Assembly (NCBI GenBank): GCA_964036665.1
Contig: OZ038527.1
Location: 19,056,221 to 19,120,220 of the forward strand
DNA: 64,000 nucleotides
From: Gordius sp. MW1
Lineage: Eukaryota > Nematomorpha > Gordioida > Gordea > Gordiidae
Direction: 5' to 3'
Part shown: piece by piece, positions 36,427 through 48,839 of the stretch
Numbering within the stretch: position 1 is the first letter of the stretch
How the letters are laid out: each line of letters begins with the position of its first letter
Translations under genes and position numbers: made by a program
The notes under the pieces: model-generated
What the model was told of the DNA's origin: nothing
The model's database searches: none
The model's input: only the letters and a program-made list of their open reading frames with translations

Positions 36427-37081
36427 CTATCACCCCCCCCCTCTCTTTCAACTCTTATAAACCTCTATATATAAAAAACATCCCCGTGCTGCTGATAAGA
36501 TCGGTAACGGTGAGTCTAAAAAATACTGATTGTTTAAATTTGTGCCCGCTGAGTTAAAAAATATTAACGAGGATATAGTTCTTAAAGAATATATAATACA
36601 AAAAATATAAGCGCTCCTAGAATTTTAATAGAAATAATTAGCATGCATGATTCATTAATTAATTGTCATGCAATTTATTTATTTGTGTTCAATAAGGAAT
36701 AACAAATCATTCAAAATAGCAAACTTTTCAACCTCTCTCCCTCCTAAATATTTATATAGCAAATTAAAACTAATTTTATATACATAGTATAGAAGAGCTT
36801 AGGTTTGGGTCTACTGTCGAGCTCGAGAGACGAAGGCCCGAGCAAGTGTTTCAATAGCGCTGCCCCTGACTAGGTCTGGCTGTATTTAATATATATGTTT
36901 TTAATATGAATAATAAAATGATTGAGTTAAGCATATTGAGTCAATCACATAATGATAAATTTTTCATTTTTAAATTACAGAGAGCTAAAATAGACATTGG
37001 AATCCAAAACATATTAAAATTTCTGGCAATGATTAGAAAACTAAGGGCAAATACGATAAATGGCGATCTAAAGGTAACAAG

Positions 37082-38688
37082 TAGTGATGCGGGAAAACCG
37101 AGAAAATTCTCGGTCTCGTCTCGTCCCGAAGTTTTTTTCGGCGAGATCTCGGGTTTTTATTGATCATTAGATTTTAGTAAATTGTTGTGTATTTTAATAT
37201 GCCTGATTTACATTTAAGGTATTAAATATAAATCAATATGATAGGAATATATTTGTTATTAAAATAACGAATCTGGTTCAAAATCTAATATAGGCAAAAT
37301 GTAATAAGTAATACATATTATCAAATAAATCACTAAATCTAACCCTAACCCTTGCCTATATTACATTTAGCCTATATTACATGAAATTTACAAAATAAAC
37401 GATAATAATATTTACAAAATAAAAGATAATAATATTAGAAAACTTACCAAACGCGGAGGGTTATAACTGCGCATGCGCATAAGCAATTCTTGCCTGTATT
37501 ACATTTTGATCATATTAGATTTTGAACAGAAGTGAAAATAACACCTAAGTGTAGTAAATATGATATGAAAGTTTTGGCAATATCAGTTCATTTACCTAAG
37601 CATGGATAGCACTAGGGTATGTGAATAATTTAATAATAAATTTCTCACGTATATGTATCCTTAGAATTATTACATGTTACAAAATTTTAGACTTAGAATG
37701 TTCTGATGGAGTAGTAAATATTCCTAAAGCATATTTGAACTTAGCAGTTTCTCATCCTGCATGATGCAGTACTTATAAATTGGTGGTCAATTGGTTTGAA
37801 TAATTATACAAGTTAAGCTAAGGTGGCTCGAGCTTTTTTGGGCACCGTAGCGTCATTTGTGCCTGCCTAATAATTTCAAAAGTACAACTGAGTATACGAT
37901 GACACCGTAATAGATTAAATTAAGAGTTTTCTAGAAATGATTCAACTAATAATATACCTCCCATTTTTAACCTTAATACGACATTATGTGAATACATTGT
38001 TTTATCATATGCATTACATTTCACGTTATAAATTGGGGTTGGCAGGTGCATTCGATACTATAAATTCTATTGGCAATTTTGCAATATAAATTATATATAC
38101 ACAAACTTATAGAGTACTAGATAAATAACTATTTAATGGCAATAACTTGCTAGAACTATAAAATTTAATAAGGCCTTATCAGTTAGTATATGTTTATTAT
38201 ATAAATGTTTCAGCTCTAAGTACTCACAAGAGTACTGGTTTAAACTCAAATTTAAAAAGTGTCAATAAACACCACTATCCAATCTAAATTTAATGCACAA
38301 TCATGCTATTTTATATATTAAACAAAAAGTGATCCCTTCGTACTATACTTCAAATTTATTAACAGTTTTTCTATTTGCACTCCATAGAAAATGTTATCTA
38401 TTGTCAATGAGATGTCGTGTCGCGTCATATAATTTAAAAATTTGTGCATTAAGGTTTTTTTAAAAATATAAAAGTATACCACTTGGATTTTTGTAACACT
38501 TAGTTTATAATTTTAATAAAACATTAGAGATTTTTATTTTGTATAAATTTTTCTTAAATATCGAGACGAGACGAGAATTCTCGCCGAGATGAGACGAGAC
38601 CGAGATTTTTTTAGACCGAGACGAGATTTTAATAATCGCTCCCGAGACGAGATTTTGCTTTCGAGACCGAGACGAGTTCGAAGCACTA
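37082..38688. mobile_element. hAT-type element with GACGAGACGAGA arrays
   Basis: It starts TAGTGATGCGGG and ends TTCGAAGCACTA, flanked by a perfect 8-bp duplication GTAACAAG (37074-37081 and 38689-38696). TCTCGTCTCG-type arrays lie inside both ends (37,105-37,155 and 38,560-38,675). It is the same family as 25609-26902. A smaller inverted-repeat element is nested at 37276-37527. Confidence 0.87.
37276..37527. mobile_element. Small inverted-repeat element carrying CTAACCCTAACCC
   Basis: GTTCAAAATCTAATATAGGC at the left is matched by the inverse at the right, diverging by a few bases. It contains CACTAAATCTAACCCTAACC and GCCTATATTACATTT, the same module found in the arms of the fold-back elements (49,888-49,945, 54,335-54,390 and 56,332-56,398). 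Confidence 0.68.
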
Positions 38689-38699
38689 GTAACAAGAAG

Positions 38700-39209
38700 A
38701 AAAGAAATTCTAACAAAGTATAGTTAGAAAACAATAATCACCCGATTTGCACCTCCCTTCCATTAACGTGACATACGTTATCATGGAAGTTGACAATTTA
38801 TTTCCAAATGTCGAAAATAAAAGATCCCTTTTTGTCGAACATTGAATCTTGCGAATTATTCATTATTTGCCTCAATCATTTTTTATTTCTGAAGCCAATG
38901 AAACCTGTGTCGGTATTGGGAATTATCAATATGAAGGTTTAGTGAAAAAACATACAAGCAAGTTACCATTTTCTTTGTTTTTAAATATTGTCGTATTGTT
39001 GTTCTTGCAGCATATATATTTATTACGAAGATGAGGTACGCTAGAACACTTAGGTCTAATTATACTATTGAAATCATCCACTCATTTAAATAACAAACAA
39101 TTGAAAACTTGTCTTCCAATTATGCAATTAACGGTATGTTAATGAAGCCCATCACCTCTCAAAAACGTTTAAGTCAGCAATTCTAAATAGAAAAAGTTCA
39201 GCCTAATGA
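38700..39209. other. Unassigned DNA with a short open frame
   Basis: 38,783-39,033 holds two adjoining open stretches (MEVDNLFPNVENKRSLFVEH, stop, then about 60 residues ending in hydrophobic LFLNIVVLLFLQHIYLL). I recognise no family and no convincing splice structure, so it is not called as a gene. Confidence 0.3.
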
Positions 39210-39217
39210 GTATGGGG

Positions 39218-39415
39218 TAGTGTTGTAAAAAGGACTGGGTTTTGTTTGGTCGGCCTTTAATTTTAGTGACTAAACATAAACAAACCAAACATTTTTTGGT
39301 CTATTTTTCATAGTCGACCACTTGGCTTAGTCGAAATTTGAAAAACAGACCAGACCATTAGTCTTAGTTAAACCAAAGGACGACCAATCAAAACCCAGCC
39401 CTTTTTACATCACTA
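39218..39415. mobile_element. 198-bp hAT-type MITE
   Basis: The ends TAGTGTTGTAAAAAGGACTG and, inverted, TAGTGATGTAAAAAGGGCTG are flanked by a perfect 8-bp duplication GTATGGGG (39210-39217 and 39416-39423). The interior contains TTGGTCGGC/GACCAA-like inverted motifs. Confidence 0.9.
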
Positions 39416-39831
39416 GTATGGGGTCATAAATAATTCGCTACATTTGTCACGAAGCATCGCTTCAACTGATGAAACGCTTGTCAAATGTGTATTAAATGTC
39501 AAACTTGTGACTAAAATTCACCGACGTTATCAATAAGTAGAAACTAACCATTTTTTATAGAAAATATTTTTTTAATAATTGTTTAATAAGGTGTTTTAAT
39601 TAGAATACGAATTCACTTATATCAATGATTATTCAATGCAATCTATTTTTAAACCTAACATAAGTATTACACTTTGTTAAGGGCTTTTGTTATCTGATAT
39701 TAGCTTGATATTAATTTTTAAAAATAAATATTAAAATTCAGCAAAATAAATTTTTTTGTTTGGTAAAAAAGTTTATTTTCACGAAACAAGGTTACATAAA
39801 TAAGCGAAATACAAAAATAAAGAAATATTGG

Positions 39832-39927
39832 TTAAATACAAGGATCTATATCATTATCTTCTAAAATGGGCCATGAGTCGGCAAAGGATTTAAAGTTGAT
39901 CGTACAACAAGAGTCCCTAGTTGTTGC
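39832..39927 (-). CDS. Possible terminal exon of an unidentified gene
   Basis: On the minus strand, TTTTTACTCAG (a good acceptor) is followed by an open 31-codon stretch beginning ATTRDSCCTINFKSFADSW and ending DIDPCI before TAA. The composition looks protein-like, not repeat-derived. No upstream exon or poly(A) signal could be matched, so this may also be chance. Confidence 0.25.
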   Translation of the reverse strand, partial: ATTRDSCCTINFKSFADSWPILEDNDIDPCI

Positions 39928-40484
39928 CTGAGTAAAAAGGACACAGAAATTTTAGATTTCGGGGTGCGTTTTCCCTATCATGGCGGACTTCACCCTTATC
40001 GAAAATTCAACTATGGGTATACCTCAAACAACTAATAATATAACTAAATTATAGTTTAATTACTTAGTTAATTGAGAATATTTAAGCATCACACAAGACA
40101 TTCAGTGTTATTAGAATAACCCAGCCCTTTAGTTCTTCTCCAATTTTGACTCTGAACTTTTTGTCCTTTAATATCGCTTATCTCAGCAAATTTTGGACAT
40201 ATAGAATCCATATTTCATTATTTAAAAAGATTTAAGGCCCACCCTGACCCGACCTAAAGGCGTTTTTAAATTTTGAACCTGGACCCGACTTGAACCGATG
40301 AAAAAATAATAATCGTTCTATTTAAAAATAATTAAATAATTGCAGTATGTTAAATTTATCAAATTTAAGTGTTAGTTCCGTACAAATCAATTTTGAATGA
40401 TTTTAATTAAGATGAACTTGAACAGTTCTACACTACACACTATATATACATTATTATAACAGGTATAAAATTTGTTGGTGGCGA

Positions 40485-40597
40485 AACGTTTAAAAGTTCA
40501 ATTAGGGAGGGGGGCGGTCAAAACATAATTTATTTTTGATTTTTAAGGGTTTTTGCATTAAAAAAAAATTTCGTGTCCCCCCCCTGGCTACGCTCAT
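40485..40597. mobile_element. Truncated CATGGGCGTAGCC-family MITE
   Basis: The interior GGCGAAACGTTTAAAAGTTC and the right end CCCCTGGCTACGCTCATG are present, but the left terminal repeat is missing. Confidence 0.6.
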
Positions 40598-41656
40598 GCT
40601 TGTCGTATTACCTTAAAACGTGAATTTTACACGGGGGAAAACTCATTTAATTTATTTATATATTTCAGCTGAAGTAAACTTTAAATTAAAAAGTAAATAA
40701 TAGATGTGACGGAATTTTCTCAACAAATTAAACTTTATGTGAATGATTGATATAAAATTATACGTTTTAAATGTAAAGGCATTATTTCTAAATTTGGCAT
40801 GCTTTTAAAAAATATAATACCCACCTTATTTTTTACATTGATCTTAGCTATGCTTAAATGAATATCTTATAAATAGAGCAATTAAGGTTCATCCCAAATA
40901 GGAACTAGTTCAAGATCGTAGTTCAATTTTAACAAAATATCCAGCAAGCATTCAATTCCATCAAGTTTAAAGATATTGCGAAATAAGCAATAGCCTTCAA
41001 CCCGACCTAACTTTTTTCAGCCCAACTCTAGGGCATTTTTAAATTTTTTGAGGAAAAAATCATTTTCCTAAGAAATTTGACTATAATTGTTGATTCGATA
41101 ACGAAATACATAATTAAATGATAGCTGAAACAAACGTCCAACGCCATATTGAACATTTTTATTACCTTATGATTTTCAATTAGTAAGATCTGATTTTTAA
41201 CATAAAACAGATCCCAGACTTTTTATTTTTTATATAACTTTAAAGAAATTATTAACTATAAACTACACCCTATTTTTCGAGACACATAAATTGCATACCT
41301 CCCAAATAGCTTCATTCGTCAAAGTTTCAGATTGGAGTGTTGTTTCTAAAAATTGTCTGCAAGATTTACGAGGCGCCAATGACATTTCATTTTTTATAAA
41401 AGTTTTTTTTTTCACACATGGTTCAATTCTTATTTACAATATATTTGGGCATACAGTGATTCTTGAATAAATTCTATACTGGTAAGAATTTTATATTATA
41501 ATGATAATATTGTTTAATTTAATTTTTGTATAAAAATAGATGAGGATAGATTAATTTAATATAAAATATCCCCAGAATTAATAACATTCATTTTCAATCA
41601 CTACTTCGATTTAATTTTTCATTTTTTTTGCTTTTTATGATCAACAATGCCTCATT

Positions 41657-41808
41657 TGATTCTTATTCAAACTAAAAGCTGATCATTTCAAAAGCCAAGC
41701 AAATCTAATTGAGAACCCTAACCCTTGCCCTAACAACCCTGACCCCACAAGACATCAAGCATTTTATATTAGCTTATGAAATGAACAGCTTTTAGTTTGA
41801 ACAGAAAC
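41657..41808. mobile_element. 152-bp MITE present in unit 2 only
   Basis: It is flanked by a perfect 8-bp duplication GCCTCATT (41649-41656 and 41809-41816). TTCAAACTAAAAGCTG lies near the left end, with its inverse CAGCTTTTAGTTTGAA near the right. Unit 1 has the single site ATGCCTCATT at 19,251-19,260 with no insertion. It contains AACCCTAACCC. Confidence 0.87.
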
Positions 41809-42098
41809 GCCTCATTTTTTTAATCAGACAGCATTTGTAATTTAATTTATTAACGCAAGGTTAGGAGGGGGGGGCAACCACCTCCCCTCGGATTGTCGAA
41901 AAGTCTATATTTAATTTAACCTTATAAACTGTACCTGTAGATTAAATCTTTCTATGGATTTACAAACTTATACTTTATTTCATTTAATCCCAATTAATAA
42001 GTTATAAATTAAAACTCTTACCTTACGAAAAATAATTTTATAATGGTTAAATTTGTTGATTGATAGTCTATCTGACCACATAACACTTGCGTGTTATT

Positions 42099-42260
42099 CA
42101 TGGGTGTAGCCAGGTTTTGGATTAGGGGGGGGGGGGGGGAAACGTTCAAAAGTTCAATTAGAAGGGGGCAAAACATAAAAATTTTTAATTTTGAAGTATT
42201 TTTGCATTGAAATTTTTTTTCTCTCGCCATTTAGGGGGGGGGGGCCTGGCTACGCCCATG
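42099..42260. mobile_element. MITE, CATGGGCGTAGCCAGG family (unit 2)
   Basis: This is the orthologous copy of 19535-19694, with GTGTTATT on both sides (42091-42098 and 42261-42268). It keeps the full CATGGG start that is mutated in unit 1. Confidence 0.85.
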
Positions 42261-42337
42261 GTGTTATTTGTTTAGCTAATGTTTCATTTTATTTTCTCAA
42301 CTTCAATATCATATTTTATTTTTTATATATATATATT

Positions 42338-42495
42338 CATGGGCGTAGCCAGCATTGGAATTAGAGGGGGGCAATAATGATTTAGGGAGGGGCAAAATGA
42401 ACATTTTTTTGAAATTTTAGCTATAATTTTATTACATTTTAACATTTGGATTTAGAGGGGAGCAGCCCCGCCCCTCCCCCCTGGCTACGCCCATG
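42338..42495. mobile_element. MITE, CATGGGCGTAGCCAG family (unit 2)
   Basis: This is the orthologous copy of 19772-19918. Its right end keeps CCCCCTGGCTACGCCCATG, which is shortened in unit 1. Confidence 0.78.
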
Positions 42496-43374
42496 TATAT
42501 ATTTATATTTATCTTGAATTTTGCTAGATTTGTTAATTACAATTATTTGCTCTCGAGTCGAAAAATCATATTTTTTGAAACCCCATTAATTTAACTAAAT
42601 ATATTTAATATGGACAAGCATAAGACTCAATCGTATATCGATTTATTTGACATTATATTTATTGAAAAGCTAGTGGTTTTGTCTGATCTGACTATTAAGG
42701 TTAAATAGAATAAAGTGTCTCTTACGTCTAGTGACAAAATATTTTTTAAAAAATAATTTATAAAGTAAATGCCGCAAAACAAGCCGAGACTTCGTGATTA
42801 CGCAAAGTGGTGAAATATTTTCGTGGTTAGTAAATGTTGTTGGTGCAGTCAAACAAACCAGGCGGGTAGCCAGGATTTTCTCAATGGGGGCGGTTTTAGA
42901 TTTTTGTTTTTTTAATAATATAAAGATGAGAGACATGGGCGTAGCCAAGGGGGGCCCCCCCTCTAAATTCAAAAATTTATTGAAATTAGGACTAAAATTT
43001 CAAAAATGTTTATTTTGCGAGAAGGACCAGCTTATTTCCTGATAAAATAAATAGCCCTTGTAATTATCATTTTTGATTAACACTCATTTTATGTTACCTA
43101 GCTTAGGGACCTTATGGACTAAACAAACTGTTTTTTGTACAAACAAATAATTTTCAAACAACGTCAACCTGTTTTTACTAGTGCGGGGATGATGCGGCGA
43201 AATTTTTAGGTTTTATCTGGGGGCTGGGTGCGGGCCAGAGATTTTATTTGTGTGGGTACGGGCCGAGCCTGAACCTAAAATTCGACCCGTACTCTAGAAC
43301 TAGGCACGAGTTCGAATGTTATTAACTTTTATCTAGATCATTATCTTATTATTATGAACATCATCATGGGTGTA

Positions 43375-43526
43375 GCCAGGTTTTGGATGGGGGGGGGGGC
43401 GAAACGTTTAAAACTTCAATCGGGGGGGGGGGGGGGCAAAACCTAATTTTTTTTAATTTTTATGGGTTTTTGCATTGAAAAAAATTTTTTGCGTCATTTC
43501 GCCCCCCCCCCCTGGCTATGCCCATG
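43375..43526. mobile_element. MITE, CATGGGCGTAGCCAGG family (unit 2)
   Basis: This is the orthologous copy of 20779-20936, between AACATCAT repeats, with longer G- and C-runs. Confidence 0.78.
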
Positions 43527-43873
43527 AATGAACATCATATTTAGATTATTGCTGTAAAATTAGAATATTAAATCCTACACTGAAAACATACAAGTTCTTA
43601 AGCCAACGTCTCAGGGTAACTTACCTATCAGATCAATGAAAGATAGTTTTAGTACAGCAATTGTCCCTTTGGCAGAGGATGCAACTTTAAGCTATGATTT
43701 AAAACTTCTAACGCTCAATTTTACTCAAATCCACTATTTTTCCTAATAAACATTTATTATTTCAAAATAGTATTGATAATTATAACATAACATGATTATT
43801 TTATCAATTAAAATATTTTAAATGTATTTATATTCCATACTATTTTTCATATTTTTTTAAACTTTTAGCTAAA

Positions 43874-46191
43874 ATGAAAAAGGAGATCGTTGTTGTCCCT
43901 GGCAAAAATTGGAATGAAAAGTGTCAAAACGCGTTAAAAGATGAGCTTTTAATAGATGTCCATTTTTTGGTATGTTTTGATTATATTAATTTATTTTCTT
44001 TTTAGTTTGAAGAAGATGGCAAAGTTGTAACTCATAAGGCTCACAAATTTTTATTAGCAATGAGTAGTCCTGTATTTCACGCAATGTTTTATGCTAGTCT
44101 ATGGTTTTATGGGCCTACAGCTATTTCTAAACCCGCGGAAGAGATTACTGTTGTGTCAATTGAGGATATATCTTCCCATGTTTTTGCCATCTTATTGGAG
44201 TAAATTAAATATTATAATTAATTTTATCACCATAATATTGTAATTTCATATTTATTGTGCCAATTTAGCTTTATATACCACCAGGAAAAATTAATCAACA
44301 TGAACATTGGTAATTTGGAAGGCTTAGAACGTGCCCAATTTTTGCACGACCTTTTGTATGCTGCAAAGAAATATATGTTAGATGACATTAAAAAAGTAAT
44401 TGGGAATAAAATAAATTCTGAAATAGTGTTAATAAACGCTTATTATCATTTGCGTCAAGGAAAATTATTTCACGAGGAAATTAGTCGCAGTACATGCTGG
44501 AAGGTATAAAAAATTATAACATAAATACTTTGATTTAACTATTTTCTATAATTAATTAAATCAATAATGAAAACTTGTAGGGGAAACTGAGAATATAAGA
44601 GCCATATAAAATTTAAAATATATTTTTTTTATTATCCGTTAGAATATATTTTTACGATGTATTTTTAATGTAGGAAAAATATTATAAAACTTTTTTATAT
44701 ATTTCTTCCATAAATTGAGGTTAAAAAGTCAAAATCCCCAGGTAATTCATATTCTCATTTAAGGGATAGAATGACCTCAATGTTTTCACTTTATTTTTAA
44801 AAAGTGATTATTTTACTATAAAAAAGATAGAAATAATAATGGTTATATTTTACCCATTACAACTATAAAATGAGTTAAGATCACAACCTGATTTGTGTAC
44901 AAAAGACGGATTTTACTATAATGGAAACGTGTGTTAATAGTATATTTATGTATAATCTTATTCTATTTCACTTCTAAATTAATAATTTCATATACGAAAA
45001 AAGATGTTTGTAAATCTGTATTTGTGAGGTAAGACTTCGTATTAATTTTAAAAATGATTACAACTAGCCCTGGGGGGGGGGGGTATAGGCTCGGTCTCCC
45101 CTAGTTCAGATAAAATTTAAGACCCATTTAATGCCAGAATTTAAAGGTAACTATAGTTGTTAATTTAGGTTGGGCTTTTACCTATACATACATGATGTTA
45201 CATTATATGTATATTATTGCTTAAATCGTACTCAGAACAATTAAGTTAGAATAAATTTAAAAATTAATTTTTGCATAATGGTCGTAGTAATTGGTGAGAT
45301 GACTTTAAAAAATGGCGACAAAACGATTAAAATTAAAATTTATTACTTGTAGGTATTGTGGGAAAATGGTGAAAAATTTATCAAATCGGATTCCTTTTTG
45401 AATATGACGGCCGAAGATTTATTGAGTTTTCTGATCGCCGATGACTTAATTGCACAAGATATTGATTTATTCCAAGCTGTTTTAAAATGGGCTAATTATA
45501 ACATTAAAAAAGGAGATGAAGTTATCACGCCCAGCCATATCAGAGCATTTTTAGGCGAGGATATTATCAAAGCTATTAGGTACCCGCTGATTAGTGTAAA
45601 TGACTTTCAAGATACAATTGTTAAATCTGGCATATTTAATCAAGAAGAAATAATAGAAGTCCTTTTTTCTTATTTTGGAAAAAGTGAATCGAATAAATTA
45701 AACAAATTTATTACCAAGTCCCGAAAGCGAAACGTGGGATTATTTTTCTTTTCTACTCCAACTTATGAACGTAATTACTCAACATCATATCCCGCAGAAG
45801 ATTACTTTTCGATTGAAAGTAATGCATTAGTGAGTATAAAAATTCACGGCATATGCATACTAAATCCTTGGACCTCAAATTATCATCCAAGTTATGGTTC
45901 TAGCACTAGTTATAAGATTAACTTATATGATCAAAAGGAAGTTCTTTTAACTTCCATTTATTTACCCCATAGTTCTTATAATAGCACCGAATCCTATGTC
46001 AGGTGAATTTTATAAATCCTATACCCATTGAAATGAATGTGCAAACGAAGTGCTTCAAAGTGCAAACCAGTTCGCCAATATCATCTTCCTATAAAATTGA
46101 ATCTTGTCGTAGCATAGAATTTGGATCAGCAGTTTTTAGTCTAAATAACGCTAGGCTTAATAAATACTTATGCGGAATAATTGTGGAATAA
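43874..46191 (+). pseudogene. BTB-BACK-PHR copy 2, frameshifted in the last exon
   Basis: The exons are 43874-43969, 44006-44199, 44269-44503 and 45353 onward. One base missing near 46,002 (TCAGGTG where copy 3 has TCAGAGTG) creates TGA at 46004-46006 after 392 residues. About 61 residues of the PHR-like domain are lost, and they remain open in another frame to 46,191. The BTB exon also has an 18-base in-frame insertion (44,094-44,113 region, adding ASLWFY after HAMFY), next to a repeated ATGGTTTTAT/ATGTTTTAT. The BTB domain and BACK region are otherwise intact, so a truncated protein could still be made. Before the lesion, exon 4 encodes the same residues as copy 3. Exon 3 differs at several residues, which points to gene conversion or recombination within intron 3. 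Confidence 0.88.
44576..45106. mobile_element. Old MITE in BTB copy 2 intron 3
   Basis: This is the orthologue of 22009-22531, with a G-run expanded to 12 at 45,073. Confidence 0.55.
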
Positions 46192-48246
46192 ATCAAAGAG
46201 TCAATGAAATTATGCAATGTTCATCTTAAAAATTTGATAATAAAAATTGTATTGCATTACTGTTAAATAGATTTAATTATTGCGAAATTATTGAATAAAA
46301 ATTGTTTTCTAAATGTATAATAGCACACAATCTACACTTGTTGTCATTATCGTGGTCTAAATCAAAAAATGGTTGGTTCAGCTTTAATTAATTAAAAATT
46401 TTACTTGGACGATGTAATTTTTTATGACAAGGTAATTTAGAATAATATGAATTAATTGCGACTCTCCTTATTTAAAAAAATGTTGCTAAATTTAAGTTAC
46501 AAAATCTTTGCTGACTTATAATTGAATTACATAACACACCATGTTAGAGTAAATTCCATACTTGTGACCCCCTAGGCAATCGCGGGTCTTAAATAAACCT
46601 TACTTAAATAATAAATTTTTTGTATACAATTTCTCACTTCTTTAAATATTTAGTCTCATTAATGTGTTAAACATTCAAAACACATAAAAACTTTAATGCA
46701 AGGAAATCTAAAGGAGAATGTATAAATGGAAAATTTCTATAAACTAAACTACTTTGGCACGTAACCAAGATTTTCTTAAAGAAGGTAGGAAAAAATTTAC
46801 AAATTTATTTTTATAGTTTTTATTAATAATATGATAAAGATGAGAGATGAGAAAAATCCGACCCGTTCGGCATATGAACCGGGCCATCGTCTTAATGTTA
46901 GATCTTTTGGCGGGCCCGGGCGGGACCTTAACAAGATTCGAGCAACTCGGGCCTATTAAGATTTTTTATATAATGAATTATATTGTTTTTGTGTACTAAT
47001 TTGTCATCTTTTTATTTGATTGTATATTATTTATTTATTATTAGTCGTATATCTTAAAAGAACAAAATGAATCTATAATTTAAAATATAACAAAATTATA
47101 CTGCCAAAAATATAATAAATCATTATTTTGGACAGGGCAGTTTGGGCATTTTTAATAGGTCGTACATGGCCGGGAGGACTTTAAATAGCTGGGTGGACAA
47201 TTAATTTTTAAATCGGACCCACCCGGGTGCAGGCAAAAAAATGTAAAAATCTGACTTCTAAAAAGATATGAATTCTGTGTATAAAATATAAAACGTTATA
47301 AAAAATTTACATTATAAAACGAAGTTAATTTTTCTTTTGCGCAGCGATTTTCTATTTAAACTTTTTAATTGTTAATAATGCCAATCCGTTTTATCGATGC
47401 ACATACTATTTAATATTGGTGCATGTGGTTATGGGGAGTCAAAAAGGTTTATCAATATTAATGGTTTCAATAACATTGTTAGGGTGTTGAGAGCATTCTT
47501 GGGACGATAGGTCTCTTAAGTTTGAGACAAAACCATAGACATCATACTTTAGCTGATTTGTGTCATTTAAATCACTTCAGTGCCATGGCACAATATTTTG
47601 GCGGATTTACAAGTTAGTTGGATTTAACGCAAACCGTTCATTAACTTGTATCATAAAGGGTTCGATCGAGGCGAAGAAAATTATTAATTTATCTAAACCT
47701 CAATGCATTAAGCTAAAGTAAGTCTGAAAATGTTGCCTCTTAAATCTAGGTTGCGAGTTAAAATTAAAATGTTGCTTTAACTTTTGAAGGATGTATAGCT
47801 GAAAAATTCATTAAGATATGAAAGGAAAATAAGTAAATTTCAAATTATAAAATTGCTACTTACTAAGTGTGGGAGGGCCAGGTAATGCTGTGGGAAAAAT
47901 GCTCAATCAAGATTTTTGGACAAAGAACAAGTGAATTTGGAAAAATGTAATGTTTTTTGCCGAAAATTTATTTTAAAAAAGCGATCTCTAACTAACGTCT
48001 CATTCATTAGATTTATAAGCGTACTTTTTTACCAGGCAAAAGATCACAATGGAAATGGTTAAATTCAACACGATTTCCATATAAGGATCAATGCCATCCG
48101 TTTGGTTATAGCGCGTTTTTATTAGTCGTGAATGTAATTTTTCTATATATTTATTTTATAAAATAAAAAGTATATATAAATTTTTCAAGTAACTATGAGT
48201 GTCTTAGTCTTTTAGGCAATTTTAAATACTCTTATTCATTTAATAA
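46192..48246. other. 3' flank of BTB copy 2
   Basis: No gene is seen. It is nearly identical to 58,143-60,210 of unit 3 with scattered single-base differences, and more diverged from unit 1. 46,855-47,262 is the GC-rich element remnant also seen in units 1 and 3. Confidence 0.5.
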
Positions 48247-48269
48247 TTAATTGCTATGCAATTTATGGG

Positions 48270-48330
48270 CTCGTTTTTTGTTGTCCGTCCGTCCGTCCGT
48301 CTGTCCGTCTGTCCGTCCATCCCTATCTAT
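48270..48330 (+). repeat. GTCC microsatellite
   Basis: GTCCGTCCGTCC followed by GTCTGTCC-type units lies directly after the TTGCTATGCAATTTATGGGC end of the element. Shorter GTCCGTTGTCC versions follow the same end at 54,825, 54,947 and 55,066. Confidence 0.85.
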
Positions 48331-48484
48331 TTGCATTGGGTATATTAGGTTATCGATTTTTTAAATTAATGCATGAGAAAGAGGTGCCACACCCCTCATC
48401 TCTATCTCCCTCGCTGTGTTATTTTTTAAATTAATGCATAAGAGGTGCCCCACCCCTCATCTCTATCTCCCTCGGTGTGTTATA

Positions 48485-48750
48485 TATAAGATTTGTTAAA
48501 TTATCTATTATATAATAAACATAAATAAAAGTTGTTTACTTTTAATTGCTATGCAATTTAACTAGTTATATAATAAACATAAATAAAAGTTGTTTACTTT
48601 TAATTGCTATGCAATTTAACTAGTTTTTGTTATATAATAAACATAGATAAAAGTTGTTTACTTTTAATGCTATGCAATTTAACTAGTTATATAATAAACA
48701 TAAATAAAAGTTGTTTACTTTTTAATTGCTATGCAATTTAACTAGTTTTG
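48485..48750 (+). repeat. Minisatellite, about 58-65-bp unit, with hairpin
   Basis: Four to five units of TATATAATAAACATAAATAA plus AGTTGTTTACTTTTAATTGC plus TATGCAATTTAACTAGT are seen. Each contains ATTGC-TAT-GCAAT, a short hairpin. One further unit lies at 48,977-49,036. Confidence 0.88.
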
Positions 48751-48839
48751 GTGTTAGAATTTCGGAGTTTTTTTTTACTCTTATGATTGTTCTTGTTACT
48801 ATCATTGATAATAAGAATTTTTGGCCGTCTGCTGGCTGC

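Noticed and set aside
37330-37345. Internal telomere or chromosome end
   Set aside because: Only two CCCTAA-like units occur, always inside the same transposon module, with no longer array.
42670-43042. Overlapping 80-100-residue frames on both strands before BTB copy 2 (also 20151-20400)
   Set aside because: They lie in half-MITE sequence, differ by indels between units and are not conserved as protein.
48270-48750. CRISPR-like array (regular repeats)
   Set aside because: The units are contiguous minisatellite copies without variable spacers, in a eukaryotic context with no cas genes.
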